Source of the DNA: Terriglobales bacterium
Lineage (GTDB): Bacteria; Acidobacteriota; Terriglobia; Terriglobales; Acidobacteriaceae
DNA: 64,000 bases
NCBI GenBank assembly: GCA_025934735.1
Contig: JAICWP010000004.1
Coordinates: 186,001-250,000, forward strand
Direction of reading: 5' to 3'
The notes beneath the pieces were generated by a model. That model saw only the letters and a list, made by a program, of their open reading frames with translations, had not been told where the DNA came from and made no database searches. Numbering within the stretch: the stretch's first letter is position 1; each line of letters starts with the position of its first letter. The translations under genes were made by a program, and so were the position numbers. This document shows, piece by piece, positions 8,433 through 17,846 of the stretch.

Positions 8433-9131
8433 TCAGTCTGATGCGGCGGCGCGGGCGTCTTCGTCGGCAGATCGAGGAATCACGTCAGCAAAAACGAAAC
8501 CATCCCGGTTCAGCACTCGTCCGACAAGGACGTCTAGCTGGTGCCGAAACATCGGTCCAGCGTAGGCGAAGGAGTGAAACTCTCCGCGCTCGCCGCAGGG
8601 GTCAACTCCGGGAGGCAGATCGGCCAGCAGGCGGCGATCGAATTCCCGTCCCGCGAAACTGGGGTCCAGCACCTTGGGATCTACGCAGGTCAGCTTGGCC
8701 CTGAGCCCGGCGCCAATCATCTGCTGCGCCAGCTCAGTAGTCGCCTGTCCCCAGATGGGAAACAGCGGCTGCAGCCCCGTATCCCGCATCTGCTTCTCCC
8801 GGTAAGCGCGCACATCCTCCAGGAATAAATCCCCGAAAGCCACAGCCTCGACTTTCTGCGCGACAGCTTTGCTGCAGGCCACAGTCATGGCTGCCTCATA
8901 GTCCGCATTGGAACAGGGCCAGGGCAGCTCGACCACCCACAGCGGGATCCCAGCCGCCTCGGCTTGCGCCTGCACCAGCTCCCGCCGTACAGCATGCATC
9001 GCGACGCGGTTGGCCGCCTGGTTAAATGTGGTCAGCAGTCCGACAACTTCGTACTCATGCTGCTGCTTCAGCACATGCAAGGCCCAGGCGCTGTCCTTGC
9101 CGCTACTCCAGGAAAGAAGAATGGGTTTCAT
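8433..9131 (-). CDS. DUF71/Dph6-like ATP pyrophosphatase
   Basis: This 232-residue protein is of the N-type ATP pyrophosphatase fold. The N-terminus carries the PP-loop (LLSWSSGKDSAWAL), and the middle has AFGDLFLEDVRAYREKQ, the conserved DUF71 block. The archaeal and eukaryotic members are diphthine-ammonia ligases. Bacteria lack diphthamide, and the bacterial branch has been proposed to act in cobalamin-related salvage; nothing nearby confirms that. The end (HSFAYAGPMF) holds another conserved family segment. It is convergent with the GlcG-like gene. Confidence 0.85.
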   Translation of the reverse strand: MKPILLSWSSGKDSAWALHVLKQQHEYEVVGLLTTFNQAANRVAMHAVRRELVQAQAEAAGIPLWVVELPWPCSNADYEAAMTVACSKAVAQKVEAVAFGDLFLEDVRAYREKQMRDTGLQPLFPIWGQATTELAQQMIGAGLRAKLTCVDPKVLDPSFAGREFDRRLLADLPPGVDPCGERGEFHSFAYAGPMFRHQLDVLVGRVLNRDGFVFADVIPRSADEDARAAASD

Positions 9132-9177
9132 CTCTAAGCTCGTTCACGGCTGCGTTCTGTGTTGATGTTGATGCGGC

Positions 9178-10230
9178 TTACGCCCCGGGATGCACCAGGT
9201 GGATCAGCCAGAAGGTGAGGGCAGCCACCAGCCCTGCAGCGGGGATGGTCAGAATCCAGGCCCAAACAATGCGGCTAGCCACGCCCCAGCGCACCGCCGA
9301 GAGCCGGTTGACGGCGCCGACGCCCACGATGGCGCCCGTAATGGTGTGCGTGGTGCTCACGGGGATTCCGGCCAGCGCCGTGCCAAATAGCGTGATGGAC
9401 CCTGCCGCCTCGGCGCAGAAACCGCCAAAGGGCTTCAGTTTGGTGATCTTCTGCCCCATGGTGTGAACAATACGCCAGCCGCCAAAATAGGTGCCCAGGG
9501 CCATGGCGCTGTGCGCCAGCAGAATGATTGGCCAGTGCCAGCGGCCCCAGTTCCCTGCCAGCTGTGCCTTGCTCATGTAGCCGGCGGCATAGAGCGCACC
9601 GGCCACGATGCCCATGGTCTTCTGGGCGTCATTGCCGCCGTGGCCCAGGCTGTAGCCGGCCGCCGAAAGCAACTGCAGGCGGCGGAACCAGCTGTCCACC
9701 TGCCGCGGTGACTTGTCTTTGAACAGCCACAGCACCGAGATCATGAAGAACAGCGCCAGCACCAGACCCATTACTGGCGCCACCACGATAAACACCAGTG
9801 TTTTGGTCCAGCCGGAAGGGATAATCACTCCGAAGACAGCGCGGCCGACGCCGGCGTGCAGAGCCGCCTTGGTCATGGCCGCACCAGCGTAGCCGCCAAT
9901 CAGCGCGTGGGAAGAGGAGGTAGGCAGCCCCCACCACCAGGTCAGCAGGTCCCACACGATGGCTCCAAGCAAGGCGGAGAGCACCACAAACTGGGTGACG
10001 TAATCCAGGTTGATCATGCCCTTGCCGATGGTGTGGGCCACGGCCGTACCCAGAAAAAATGCGGCTACAAAGTTGAAGAAGGCCGCCCAAAACACCGCCA
10101 GGGTTGGCGAGAGCACGCGGGTGGATACGACCGTGGCAATGCTGTTGGCGGCGTCATGAAAGCCATTGAGGAAGTCAAAAACGAAGGCAATGCTGACTGT
10201 GACGAGGACCAGCACCAGTCCCGTGTTCAC
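9178..10230 (-). CDS. pit: PiT-family inorganic phosphate transporter
   Basis: PiT proteins are low-affinity, proton- or sodium-coupled phosphate (metal-phosphate) symporters of the inner membrane. The 350-residue protein has about ten hydrophobic segments and the duplicated signature: DFLNGFHDAANSIATVVST near the N-terminus and GGNDAQKTMGI with PVSTTHTITGAIVGVG in the second half. WWGLPTSSSHALIGG is the first-half equivalent. The start is GTG at 10230. The DUF47 gene ends 41 bases upstream on the same strand, forming the standard DUF47-PiT pair. Confidence 0.93.
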   Translation of the reverse strand: MNTGLVLVLVTVSIAFVFDFLNGFHDAANSIATVVSTRVLSPTLAVFWAAFFNFVAAFFLGTAVAHTIGKGMINLDYVTQFVVLSALLGAIVWDLLTWWWGLPTSSSHALIGGYAGAAMTKAALHAGVGRAVFGVIIPSGWTKTLVFIVVAPVMGLVLALFFMISVLWLFKDKSPRQVDSWFRRLQLLSAAGYSLGHGGNDAQKTMGIVAGALYAAGYMSKAQLAGNWGRWHWPIILLAHSAMALGTYFGGWRIVHTMGQKITKLKPFGGFCAEAAGSITLFGTALAGIPVSTTHTITGAIVGVGAVNRLSAVRWGVASRIVWAWILTIPAAGLVAALTFWLIHLVHPGA

Positions 10231-10271
10231 CTTGTCTGCCTCATGATGGGGATTACGGAATTGCTCGCCAC

Positions 10272-10886
10272 TCAGGCGCTCTTGAGCACCACCGCTTCCA
10301 GCACATTAGCGGCGTCTTCGGCCTTATCGGTGGCCGTCTCCAGCACTTCGTAGAGCTCCTTCATCTTGATGAGCGAAATGGGATCTTTTTCCTGCTCGAA
10401 CAAGCGGGCAATGGCCTTGCGGCTGACCAGGTCGGCTTCATTTTCCAGCCGGTTGATCTCCACACAATGCTCCAATACGTGCTGGTTTTTCTCCAGGTTG
10501 GAAACCGCTTTGGCCAGCTCCTCACTCTGCTGCACGATAATACCCGCCAATTCGGCGGCGGGCGGCGGAGGCGCACTGATGTTGTACATGACCAGCCGCA
10601 CGGCCGCTGAGTTCATGAAATCCAACACGTCGTCCAGAGAAGAGGCCAGGCGGTGGATGTCCTCACGGTCAAAGGGAGTGATGAAGGTCTGATTCAGCTT
10701 GGTGATGATGGCGTGAGTCATGTCATCGCCGCGGTGCTCGAGTTCTCGAAACTGCTCCACCGCGGTTGGAATCTGGTTGTGGTGGCCCAGCATGTGCTGC
10801 AGCAGCCGCGCCGCGTCGGTGAGGTTCTTAGAAACCTCGGCAAACATCTCGAAGAACTTTGTTTCTTTGGGGATGAAGCGCACCAT
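10272..10886 (-). CDS. DUF47/PhoU-like partner of the phosphate transporter
   Basis: DUF47 proteins are all-helical, PhoU-like and almost always sit next to PiT transporters, where they are thought to regulate phosphate uptake. The 204-residue chain has the family start MVRFIPKETKFFEMF, the acidic metal-binding helices (EQFRELEHRGDDMTHAI and EINRLENEADLVSRKAI) and the intermediate TPFDREDIHRLASSLDDVLDF. I start it at ATG 10886 rather than the 24-residue-longer open frame because the family begins there. It is transcribed just ahead of the transporter gene. Confidence 0.9.
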   Translation of the reverse strand: MVRFIPKETKFFEMFAEVSKNLTDAARLLQHMLGHHNQIPTAVEQFRELEHRGDDMTHAIITKLNQTFITPFDREDIHRLASSLDDVLDFMNSAAVRLVMYNISAPPPPAAELAGIIVQQSEELAKAVSNLEKNQHVLEHCVEINRLENEADLVSRKAIARLFEQEKDPISLIKMKELYEVLETATDKAEDAANVLEAVVLKSA

Positions 10887-11000
10887 GCAGGTGTATGAGT
10901 CCTTGGCGACACTGGAATCGGACACGGCTACTATTCCACACGCCTGCGAGAGCGTCAATGAGTGGAATCCTGCAGCGGAGACGCGGCACCCCGCCTGTCC

Positions 11001-12044
11001 TCACGGTCTGGCAGAAGCGCTGATCACATCTGCCAGGACGGGACGGGCATAGTATCCCTGGCGCGCGTGTACATGCAATTTCTTGCCGAAGCGCCGGGCC
11101 ACGATGCGGATGTGCCTGAAATGGCCGTCGGGCTTGAATTCTGCCGGGCGATAGGAAACAGCATAGCGATTGCGCAATTCGTCCCGAATGCGGTCAAAGG
11201 CCTTGGTCACCTGTTTCTTTGAGCCAGGAAAGAGACCGCGCCCGCCACTCTGCTCGGCCAGCTTCTGCAGGGCCTCATCGCCGATCAGGTTCAAGCCGCG
11301 CGCATTGGTGCTGACGGTGTAGATGGTTACTTCCTCCGATTGTGCGATCTCAGCCACATCTTTCAGCGTGGCCCTGCTGGCATTGTCGTCCCCGTCGCTG
11401 AGCAGCACCAGGACACGCGCCACCGGTTGCTGATCCCCGCTGTCGGCCAGTTTTTTGCAGGCGCGAACAACAGCGTCAAACACCGCCGTATCGCCCTGGT
11501 CATCGTGAAGCTTCTCCAAGCCCCGGCTTACCTTGGCGGGATCGTTGGTGAAGTCCTGCGTGACTCGCATGCGATGGGAAAAACCAGCCACAAAGACACG
11601 GTCGTGCTGGTTATCCGCGACCTCCTTGGCGAACTGGCTTGCCGCCTGGGTCTCAAAACGAAAGTGGTCGCTGACCGAGCCGCTGGTATCAACCAGCAGC
11701 CCCAGCCGCAATGGCAGGTTCTGCTCATTGCGGAAGTCCATGACTTCGGCCGGAGGTCTTTTGTCGTCCCGCACCTGCACATCATTCCGCTGCAGGTCGG
11801 CAACAAACTTTCCTTTGTGGGAGGCGGTGAACATCACGGTCACCTCGTTCACCTGCCGACGAAAAACCCAGCTGCCGTTCTGGTCCACCAGCGGGAGTTG
11901 GCCGGGGAGAATGGAGGCTGCCGCCGCGGCGGTGGCCGCACTATCCGACGCTATTTGCTGGGCCAGGGCTGGGGCATTGCCGAATTGGCAGAGCCCTACC
12001 CCGAGCAGTAGAGCAATCACTGCATGAAAATACTTAGTCTGCAT
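11001..12044 (-). CDS. Secreted VWFA-related protein of acidobacterial type
   Basis: This 347-residue protein has a signal peptide (about 1-28, ending ALAQQ) followed by a short beta-rich segment (VNEVTVMFTASHKGKFVADLQRNDVQVRDD) and a von Willebrand A domain. The MIDAS metal site is intact (LLVDTSGSVSDHF, a later Thr in GDTAVFDAV, and LLSDGDDN). The N-terminal segment followed by VWA is the pattern of the TIGR03436 'VWFA-related acidobacterial' family, which is greatly expanded in Acidobacteriota; this is one of the taxonomic clues. The likely role is extracytoplasmic protein-protein contact. The 239-base gap upstream (12045-12283) shows no recognised element. Confidence 0.88.
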   Translation of the reverse strand: MQTKYFHAVIALLLGVGLCQFGNAPALAQQIASDSAATAAAAASILPGQLPLVDQNGSWVFRRQVNEVTVMFTASHKGKFVADLQRNDVQVRDDKRPPAEVMDFRNEQNLPLRLGLLVDTSGSVSDHFRFETQAASQFAKEVADNQHDRVFVAGFSHRMRVTQDFTNDPAKVSRGLEKLHDDQGDTAVFDAVVRACKKLADSGDQQPVARVLVLLSDGDDNASRATLKDVAEIAQSEEVTIYTVSTNARGLNLIGDEALQKLAEQSGGRGLFPGSKKQVTKAFDRIRDELRNRYAVSYRPAEFKPDGHFRHIRIVARRFGKKLHVHARQGYYARPVLADVISASARP

Positions 12045-12283
12045 GGCTCAACAACCGGGAATGATCTAAATACCTACGCGTTTGGGAAGATGCCCGGGCG
12101 TAGGTGGGTGTTGGCCCAGATTCTTGGACCGCTCGTGCTTGCCCGGCCGGGGAATGCGAAGGCCTGGTCCCAAGGCCATTTAACTGTGGGGACAGGCAGG
12201 GCTAACCGTAAGGAGGAACGGGTATTTACGACGGCGGTCGAAAGAAAGAGGCTTTTAACCGCCAATCTTCGAATCCGCCATTC

Positions 12284-13621
12284 TCAATTGCGTTTCTTTC
12301 CTATCCGCAAGAGCCGCCGCGCCGCCTCTTCCAGAGTGGCGTCCTTCTTGCAGAAAGCAAACCGCACCTGCTGCGACCCTTGCCCGGATTGACTGTAGAA
12401 GCTGGAACCCGGCACAGCCGCAATCCCGATCTCTTTCACCAGATGGCGGGTGAATGACACATCATCTGCAAAACCAAAGCTGCGGATATCGGTCATCATG
12501 TAATAGGCACCCCGGGGCATGTAGGCTTTAAATCCAGCTTCGGTCAAGGCGGCATGCAACCGGTCACGGCGACGTCGGTAGCCTTGGGCCAGTTCCACGT
12601 AATAGGTTTGCGGCAAAGAAAGGCCCACGGCCGCCGCTTCCTGCAGGGGGGCCGGTGCCCCTACGGTGAGGAAATCGTGCACCTTGCGGATGGCATTGCT
12701 TAGGAGTGCAGGTGCAATTGCCCATCCCACCCGCCAGCCAGTAACGCTATAGGTCTTCGAGATTCCATTAATGGTGATGGTGCGCTCGCTCATGCCGTCC
12801 AGGCGCGCCATGGAAATGTGCTCTGCTCCGTCGTAAATGATGTGCTCGTAGATCTCGTCAGTGATGGCCAGAGCGTTGTGTTGCTGGCAAAGTTCCGCAA
12901 TCAGCTGGAGCTCGGCCCGAGTGAACACCTTCCCGGTGGGATTGTTAGGCGTGTTCACGATGACGGCTTTGGTGTGTCGGTTGAAGGCGCGGCGCAGTTC
13001 ACCTTCATCGAACGTCCATTCTCCTGTACCGTTGGCAGGCGGACGCAGGCTGACAAACCGCGGCCGTGCGCCCGAGAGAATTGCATCCGGGCCGTAGTTC
13101 TCGTAGTAGGGCTCGAAGCAGACGATCTCGTCGCCGGGATTGGTGACGGCCAGCAGAGAGGCGATCATGGCCTCGGTGGAGCCGCAGCACACGGTGATGT
13201 TCTTCTCCGGGTCAACCTCCATCCCCTGCCATGTTGTGGCCTGGCGGGCAATCGCCTGTCGCAGGTTCTTGGCGCCCCAGGTGATGGCGTACTGATTGAC
13301 GTCGTTTTCAATGGCCTGCTGGGCTGCGCGTTTAAGTTCCGCCGGGGCGGAAAAGTCGGGAAAGCCCTGCGCCAGGTTCATAGCGCCGTGAAGCTGCGCC
13401 TGGCGGGTCATCTCGCGGATCACGGATTCGGTGAAGCGCTCCGCCTTTTCGCTAACCAGGCGCTTAGCCGCACCGGGCGTGATGCTGACCGCCTGTGCCC
13501 TGCTGCCCGCTCGGATAATGGCGGCAGATTTCAGCCGTGCGGGTTTTACCTTGGCCGCCGCCACACCGCTTCGGCCTGCGATCTTGGTCGCCTGTGATTT
13601 TCCTGAACCGTTCTTCGCCAT
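12284..13621 (-). CDS. PLP-dependent class I aminotransferase
   Basis: The catalytic domain has all fold-type I marks: GFPDFSAPAELKRAA near its start, the Asn of NTPNNPTGKVF, the Asp-Tyr pair in ITDEIYEHIIYDG, and the PLP Lys in GISKTYSVTGWRVGW. The motif set is closest to the kynurenine-glutamine / methionine aminotransferase subgroup (YbdL/KAT-like). There is an unusual N-terminal extension of about 45 residues rich in Lys, Ala, Arg and Ser before the domain. It could be cleaved, disordered or due to an over-long start. The start is taken at ATG 13621; TTG 13657 would add 12 residues. Confidence 0.87.
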   Translation of the reverse strand: MAKNGSGKSQATKIAGRSGVAAAKVKPARLKSAAIIRAGSRAQAVSITPGAAKRLVSEKAERFTESVIREMTRQAQLHGAMNLAQGFPDFSAPAELKRAAQQAIENDVNQYAITWGAKNLRQAIARQATTWQGMEVDPEKNITVCCGSTEAMIASLLAVTNPGDEIVCFEPYYENYGPDAILSGARPRFVSLRPPANGTGEWTFDEGELRRAFNRHTKAVIVNTPNNPTGKVFTRAELQLIAELCQQHNALAITDEIYEHIIYDGAEHISMARLDGMSERTITINGISKTYSVTGWRVGWAIAPALLSNAIRKVHDFLTVGAPAPLQEAAAVGLSLPQTYYVELAQGYRRRRDRLHAALTEAGFKAYMPRGAYYMMTDIRSFGFADDVSFTRHLVKEIGIAAVPGSSFYSQSGQGSQQVRFAFCKKDATLEEAARRLLRIGKKRN

Positions 13622-13684
13622 AGAATTATTGACTCGACCGATTTTACTTGATTGCAATCCAGCCGGTCTGGTGCGAGCTTGCGG

Positions 13685-14686
13685 TCAGTCCTGTTTGAAG
13701 GCAGCGTCAAACGCCACTCCCGAGGGAGCGAGTTCCAGCCGACGCACCAGGGCCAGGGCTTCCGGGGCACCCTGCTCCCGGTCCATGCCATTGTCTTCCC
13801 ACTCAATGCTCAGCGGCCCGCGATAGCCCACGTCGTTCAGCGCCCGGAATACGCGTTCGAAGGGTACGCCGCCTCGGCCCGGGGAAACGAAGTCCCATCC
13901 GCGCCGGTGATCGCCGAAGAACAGGTGCGACGCGAGAATCCCGTTCCGCCCGTCCAGCACGCGCACCGACTCCTTCACATGCATGTTGTAAATGCGATCG
14001 CCGAAGCGGTGTACGAAGGCTACCGGGTCCACCATCTGCCAATGCAGGTGGCTGGGATCAAAGTTGATGCCGAAGGCCGGTCGTCGCCCTATCGCGTCCA
14101 ACGTGCGCTCTGTGGTCCAGTAGTCGTAGGCAATTTCGCCGGGGTGCACTTCGAGGGCGAACTTCACTCCCAACTGCTCGAAAACATCGAGAATAGGGTT
14201 CCAGCGCGTGGCGAAATCCTGGTATCCCTCTTCGATCATGGCCGGCGGAACGGGGGGGAACATGGCCAGAGCGTGCCAGATTTTGGAGCCGGTGAAACCG
14301 TTCACCACCTTCACTCCGAATTTGGCGGCCGCCCGGGCCGTGTCCATCATGCGCTGCGCCGCCCGCTGCCGCACTCCTTCCGGCTTGCCATCGCCCCACA
14401 CTTCCGGCGGCAGAATGCCTCGATGGCGTTCGTCTATATTCAGGTCGCAAACCGCCTGACCCACAAGATGCGCCGATACCGCAAAGCACTTCAGTTGGTG
14501 ACGATTGAGAATGTCCCATCGCGACTGGCAGTAACGCTCATCGGCCAGCGCCTTATCCACTTCGAAGTGGTCGCCCCAGCAGGCCAATTCCAAGCCGTCA
14601 AATCCCCACTGCTGCACCTTGGCCGCCAGTTTCTCCAGGGGCAAGTCCGCCCACTGTCCCGTAAATAGACAGACCGGTCTTCCCAT
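13685..14686 (-). CDS. Sugar phosphate isomerase/epimerase-like TIM-barrel protein
   Basis: This 333-residue protein is a member of the xylose isomerase-like TIM barrel (AP endonuclease family 2) superfamily. It has the metal ligand regions [34 protein letters not shown] and [11 protein letters not shown], and the N-terminal [14 protein letters not shown]. The catalysed reaction (epimerase, isomerase or dehydratase such as IolE) cannot be assigned. ATG 14686 is preceded by CAGGAGAAAAG. The gene lies between xylulokinase upstream and an aminotransferase downstream on the same strand, so a role in sugar or polyol catabolism feeding XylB is plausible. Confidence 0.85.
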   Translation of the reverse strand: MGRPVCLFTGQWADLPLEKLAAKVQQWGFDGLELACWGDHFEVDKALADERYCQSRWDILNRHQLKCFAVSAHLVGQAVCDLNIDERHRGILPPEVWGDGKPEGVRQRAAQRMMDTARAAAKFGVKVVNGFTGSKIWHALAMFPPVPPAMIEEGYQDFATRWNPILDVFEQLGVKFALEVHPGEIAYDYWTTERTLDAIGRRPAFGINFDPSHLHWQMVDPVAFVHRFGDRIYNMHVKESVRVLDGRNGILASHLFFGDHRRGWDFVSPGRGGVPFERVFRALNDVGYRGPLSIEWEDNGMDREQGAPEALALVRRLELAPSGVAFDAAFKQD

Positions 14687-14714
14687 CTTTTCTCCTGACT
14701 TCACTACGACTGGA

Positions 14715-14773
14715 AGCCCTCAGGGCTAAAGCCCCTTCTTGCCAGCCCCGAGCGGCACGGCTGAAGCCGCCCT
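14715..14773. repeat. Intergenic GGCT(A/G)AAGCC-type palindromes
   Basis: Two short palindromes sit in this gap: AGGGCTAAAGCCCCT (14722-14736) and GCACGGCTGAAGCCGCC (about 14755-14771). The same core appears at 42141-42198. These resemble short dispersed palindromic repeats common between genes in this bacterial group. They lie between the xylulokinase and isomerase genes and could form RNA hairpins that affect the message. Confidence 0.5.
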
Positions 14774-14833
14774 TTCAAAACTCCCTGTGCGACAGGTTTC
14801 CGTCATACCACCGAGTCCTGCGGAATCAGCACT

Positions 14834-16327
14834 TCATTCGAACCCAATCTGCTTTATCGCCGGATAAAGTTTCCGGTACTCCCGATAGCGGCCGTCCATG
14901 TGCTTTACGGTGGCGGCTTCGGGTTCAACTCGCGAGGCGATGCGGATCACGGCATCGCAAGCCGAATCCACAGACGGCCATGCGCCTCCCCCCACGCCTG
15001 CCAGCAACGCCGCCCCGTAGGCCGCGCCTTCCTCTGCAGCCGGCAGCTCCACCGTCCTGCCGTAGATTTCAGCCTGAATCTGGCGCCACACTGACGAACG
15101 CGCTCCCCCGCCTCCCAATCGGATGCTCTCCACCGGTACTTTCATTTCGTCAAAGATGGTCAGGGTATCGCGCAGGCTGAAGGCCACTCCCTCCAGAATA
15201 GCGCGCACGACTTGGGCCCGGGTGTGGCTCGCGGTCAATCCGACCAGCGCCGCCCGCGCCTGCGGGTCGAGGTACGGCGTGCGCTCGCCCATGAGATAAG
15301 GCGCCCACAGCAACCCTGCAGCGCCCGCAGGAACCTTCGCCGCCTCCGAACACAAGCGCTCGTAGGGGTCACGGCTATCGTCCGCGCCCGCTCCAAACTG
15401 CTCGCGAAACCAGCGCAGCGAAAGCCCCGCCCCCTGGGTGACGCCCATCACGTGCCAGCGCCCGGGAACGGCGTGGCAGAAAGTGTGCACGCGTCCCTGC
15501 GCATCAAGCGCCGGGCGATCCGTGGCGGCAAACACCACGCCCGAGGTGCCGATGGTGGCGCTCACGGCTCCGGGCCGGACAATGCCCAGTCCCACGGCTC
15601 CCGCGGCCTGATCACCGGCTCCCGCCACGACCAGAGTCCCCGGTTTGAGGCCGGTTGCCTTGGCCGCCTCGACAGAAATGCCTCCGACCACTTCGGGCGA
15701 CTCGACCACCGGTGGCAGCAAACGCCCGTCTATTTCCACGGCTTCCGCCACTTCGGAAGACCATTGCCGGTGGGCCACGTCAAACAGCAGCGTGCCGGAG
15801 GCGTCGGCCACGTCCATGCCGCGTTCGCCGGTCAACCGGAAACGCACGTAATCTTTGGGCAGCAGCAGGGTGCGCACGCGGGCCCACAACTCCGGTTCAT
15901 GCTCACGGACCCACAGCAGCTTGGGAAGGGTAAAACCGGTAAGCGCCGGGTTGGCGGTCAACTCGATGAGGCGCCGGGCACCGATTTTGTCAGTGATTTC
16001 ACGGCACTGCAGCGCCGTGCGCTGGTCGCACCAGATGATGGCCGGGCGCAAGACCTCATCCCTGTCGTCGAGCAGCACCGCGCCGTGCATTTGCCCGGAG
16101 AAGCCGACTCCACCGATGCTCTCCGCCGCCACGCCCCGGGCGAGGACTACCCGGACCGCCTCTTGTGTGGCCCGCCACCAGTCGCGCGGGTCCTGCTCCG
16201 CCCAGCCGGTTTGCCGCGAGGTGAAATGGGCGTGCTCCGCGCCGGCCACAGCCACTACCTGCCCGCGCTCGCTGACTACCACGGCACGCGTGCCGCCCGT
16301 GCCCACATCAATACCGAGGAAATTCAT
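14834..16327 (-). CDS. xylB: Xylulokinase
   Basis: Xylulokinase phosphorylates D-xylulose to xylulose-5-phosphate with ATP. The 497-residue FGGY kinase has the N-terminal phosphate-binding motif GIDVGTGGTRAVVV, GGVGFSGQMHGAVLLDD (a substrate motif typical of XylB), IIWCDQRT, the second phosphate motif TIGTSGVVFAA, and the C-terminal IRLGGGGARSSVWRQIQAEIYGR. SGQMHG favours xylulokinase over glycerol kinase. It is transcribed ahead of the TIM-barrel isomerase/epimerase. No xylA or transporter lies in the window. Confidence 0.92.
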   Translation of the reverse strand: MNFLGIDVGTGGTRAVVVSERGQVVAVAGAEHAHFTSRQTGWAEQDPRDWWRATQEAVRVVLARGVAAESIGGVGFSGQMHGAVLLDDRDEVLRPAIIWCDQRTALQCREITDKIGARRLIELTANPALTGFTLPKLLWVREHEPELWARVRTLLLPKDYVRFRLTGERGMDVADASGTLLFDVAHRQWSSEVAEAVEIDGRLLPPVVESPEVVGGISVEAAKATGLKPGTLVVAGAGDQAAGAVGLGIVRPGAVSATIGTSGVVFAATDRPALDAQGRVHTFCHAVPGRWHVMGVTQGAGLSLRWFREQFGAGADDSRDPYERLCSEAAKVPAGAAGLLWAPYLMGERTPYLDPQARAALVGLTASHTRAQVVRAILEGVAFSLRDTLTIFDEMKVPVESIRLGGGGARSSVWRQIQAEIYGRTVELPAAEEGAAYGAALLAGVGGGAWPSVDSACDAVIRIASRVEPEAATVKHMDGRYREYRKLYPAIKQIGFE

Positions 16328-16437
16328 TTCCTGAGGCTCGTGTCTTTGGAGGCACGATTATATGCCGCCTGGACTTCGGTCAACTCGCGCCCGCAACAGC
16401 ATCGATAGAACTGTTACCGTAATGTTTTGTGAACTGC

Positions 16438-16449
16438 TTCAATGTTAAA
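16438..16449. promoter_or_regulatory. Candidate MarR operator upstream of marR
   Basis: TTCAA-TG-TTAAA is an imperfect palindrome 14 bases upstream of the MarR start. It shares 11 of 12 positions with the perfect palindrome before the pirin gene (17013-17024). Autoregulation by MarR proteins at such sites is common; binding here is inferred. Confidence 0.5.
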
Positions 16450-16463
16450 CTACTCTCAGCCTC

Positions 16464-16910
16464 ATGTCCCGCCACTTCCATGGCACCCCGCGCCAGGAGC
16501 GCGCTTTGTCGGCCTACGTCAAGCTGCTGCGCGCCAGCGATACTCTGCACGGGGAAGCCACGCGTTCGCTTGCCGATGAAGGGCTCTCTCCGAGCCAATT
16601 CGGCGTCCTGGAAGCTCTCTACCACATTGGCCCCATGTGCCTGACTGACCTGGCCCATAAGATCCTCAAAACCAGCGGCAATCTCACCCTGGTAGTGGGA
16701 AACCTGGAAAAGCGTGGACTGGTTACCCGGCAGCAACAGAGCCACGATCGCCGCTTCGTCAGCGTGGCCATCACGGAAAAGGGCCGCAAACTGATGGCCC
16801 GCATCTTCCCTGCCCATCTGGAGCAGATTGTCGAATTTATGGAGCGACTCAGCCCCGCCCAGCAGGACGAACTGGGCCGGCTGTGCCGGCAGTTGGGCAA
16901 GAACCAGTAG
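16464..16910 (+). CDS. MarR-family transcriptional regulator
   Basis: This 148-residue winged-helix protein shows the MarR layout: an N-terminal dimer helix, SLADEGLSPSQFGVLEALYHIGPMCLTDLAHKIL (helix-turn-helix start), the recognition helix TSGNLTLVVGNLEKRGLV, and the wing TRQQQSHDRRFVSVAITEKGRKL with its conserved DxR (Asp-Arg-Arg). MarR dimers normally repress their own gene and neighbours and release DNA on binding phenolics or on oxidation. No Cys is present, so redox control through thiols is not evident. The pirin and DoxX genes follow on the same strand, each with ribosome sites, and are probably its targets. Confidence 0.92.
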   Translation: MSRHFHGTPRQERALSAYVKLLRASDTLHGEATRSLADEGLSPSQFGVLEALYHIGPMCLTDLAHKILKTSGNLTLVVGNLEKRGLVTRQQQSHDRRFVSVAITEKGRKLMARIFPAHLEQIVEFMERLSPAQQDELGRLCRQLGKNQ

Positions 16911-17012
16911 CTGGTGGTTGGCAGTTGGTAGCTGCAAATCATACGAATACCTATCCTCGGAAGCGTAACAACTGGCAACTACTAACCGCCGGCTCTAGAT
17001 TGGTGAAACTAT

Positions 17013-17024
17013 TTTAATGTTAAA
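17013..17024. promoter_or_regulatory. Candidate MarR operator upstream of the pirin gene
   Basis: TTTAA-TG-TTAAA is a perfect inverted repeat 31 bases upstream of the pirin start, matching the site before marR at 16438-16449. The shared unusual AT-rich sequence in a GC-rich region supports a specific operator. Confidence 0.55.
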
Positions 17025-17054
17025 GCATCTATTGTTGTTGAAAGGAGGCCGCCC

Positions 17055-17756
17055 ATGATCACCCTGCGTCCCGCTGAAGAGCGCGGACAGGCCGACTTCG
17101 GCTGGCTCCATACCCGTTATACTTTCTCGTTTGCCGATTACTACGACCCCGAGCACGTGCAGTTCCGCAGCCTGCGTGTGATTAACGAGGATCACGTGGA
17201 TCCCGGACACGGCTTCGGCACTCACCCTCACCGGGATATGGAAATCATTACCTATGTCCTGGAAGGCGCGCTGGCGCACAAGGACAGCATGGGGACGGGT
17301 TCGACCATCCGCCCAGGCGAAGTGCAGCGCATGAGCGCCGGAACTGGCGTGATGCACAGCGAATTCAACCACTCGCCATCCGAGGAAGTGCACCTGCTGC
17401 AGATCTGGCTTCTACCCGAGAGCAAGGGGATTAAGCCCAGCTACGAGCAGAAGGAGTTTCCTCGCGAGAGCAAACTGAATCGTCTGCGCCTGGTGGCCTC
17501 GCCCGCAGGCGACGATGGTTCCGTAACCATTCACCAGGACGCGCGTCTGTATGCTTCTGTTCTGGAAGAGGGCAAAAGCGTGCGCCATGAAGTGGGCAAG
17601 GGCCGCTACGCCTGGCTGCAGGTGGCGCTGGGCGAAGTAACACTCAACGGTGCCATGCTAAAAGCCGGCGATGGCGCTGCCGTGGAGCGCGAAGCCGCAC
17701 TGGAAATTACCGGCCACGCGCCCAGTTCGGAATTCCTGCTATTTGATCTGGCGTAA
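17055..17756 (+). CDS. Pirin-family protein (YhaK-like quercetinase)
   Basis: This 233-residue bicupin has the pirin signature: [62 protein letters not shown] (metal His-His-Glu), and [24 protein letters not shown] (fourth ligand). Related enzymes oxidise quercetin in vitro; others act as redox-responsive regulators. The physiological substrate is unknown. The start is set by AAAGGAGG upstream of ATG 17055. Its placement between MarR and DoxX is a recurrent stress-related arrangement. Confidence 0.92.
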   Translation: MITLRPAEERGQADFGWLHTRYTFSFADYYDPEHVQFRSLRVINEDHVDPGHGFGTHPHRDMEIITYVLEGALAHKDSMGTGSTIRPGEVQRMSAGTGVMHSEFNHSPSEEVHLLQIWLLPESKGIKPSYEQKEFPRESKLNRLRLVASPAGDDGSVTIHQDARLYASVLEEGKSVRHEVGKGRYAWLQVALGEVTLNGAMLKAGDGAAVEREAALEITGHAPSSEFLLFDLA

Positions 17757-17779
17757 AAGGCTGTCCACTCGCGGTCTTT

Positions 17780-17809
17780 GGCTCTCGGCAAAGACGACCA
17801 TCGAGAGCC
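17780..17809. other. Hairpin between pirin and DoxX genes
   Basis: GGCTCTCG (17780-17787) pairs with CGAGAGCC (17802-17809) across a 14-base loop. No T-run follows, so it is more likely an mRNA stability or partial attenuation element than a full terminator. Confidence 0.35.
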
Positions 17810-17846
17810 GAAGGCTGTGACATCCCATTGAAGTAGGAGATGAACT

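Noticed and set aside
13652-14668. 338-codon plus-strand open frame
   Set aside because: It is antisense to the isomerase/epimerase gene, with no domain and no ribosome site.
15212-16408. 398-codon plus-strand open frame
   Set aside because: It is antisense to xylulokinase, has low-complexity Arg/His/Gly composition and no family match; a shadow of high-GC codon use.
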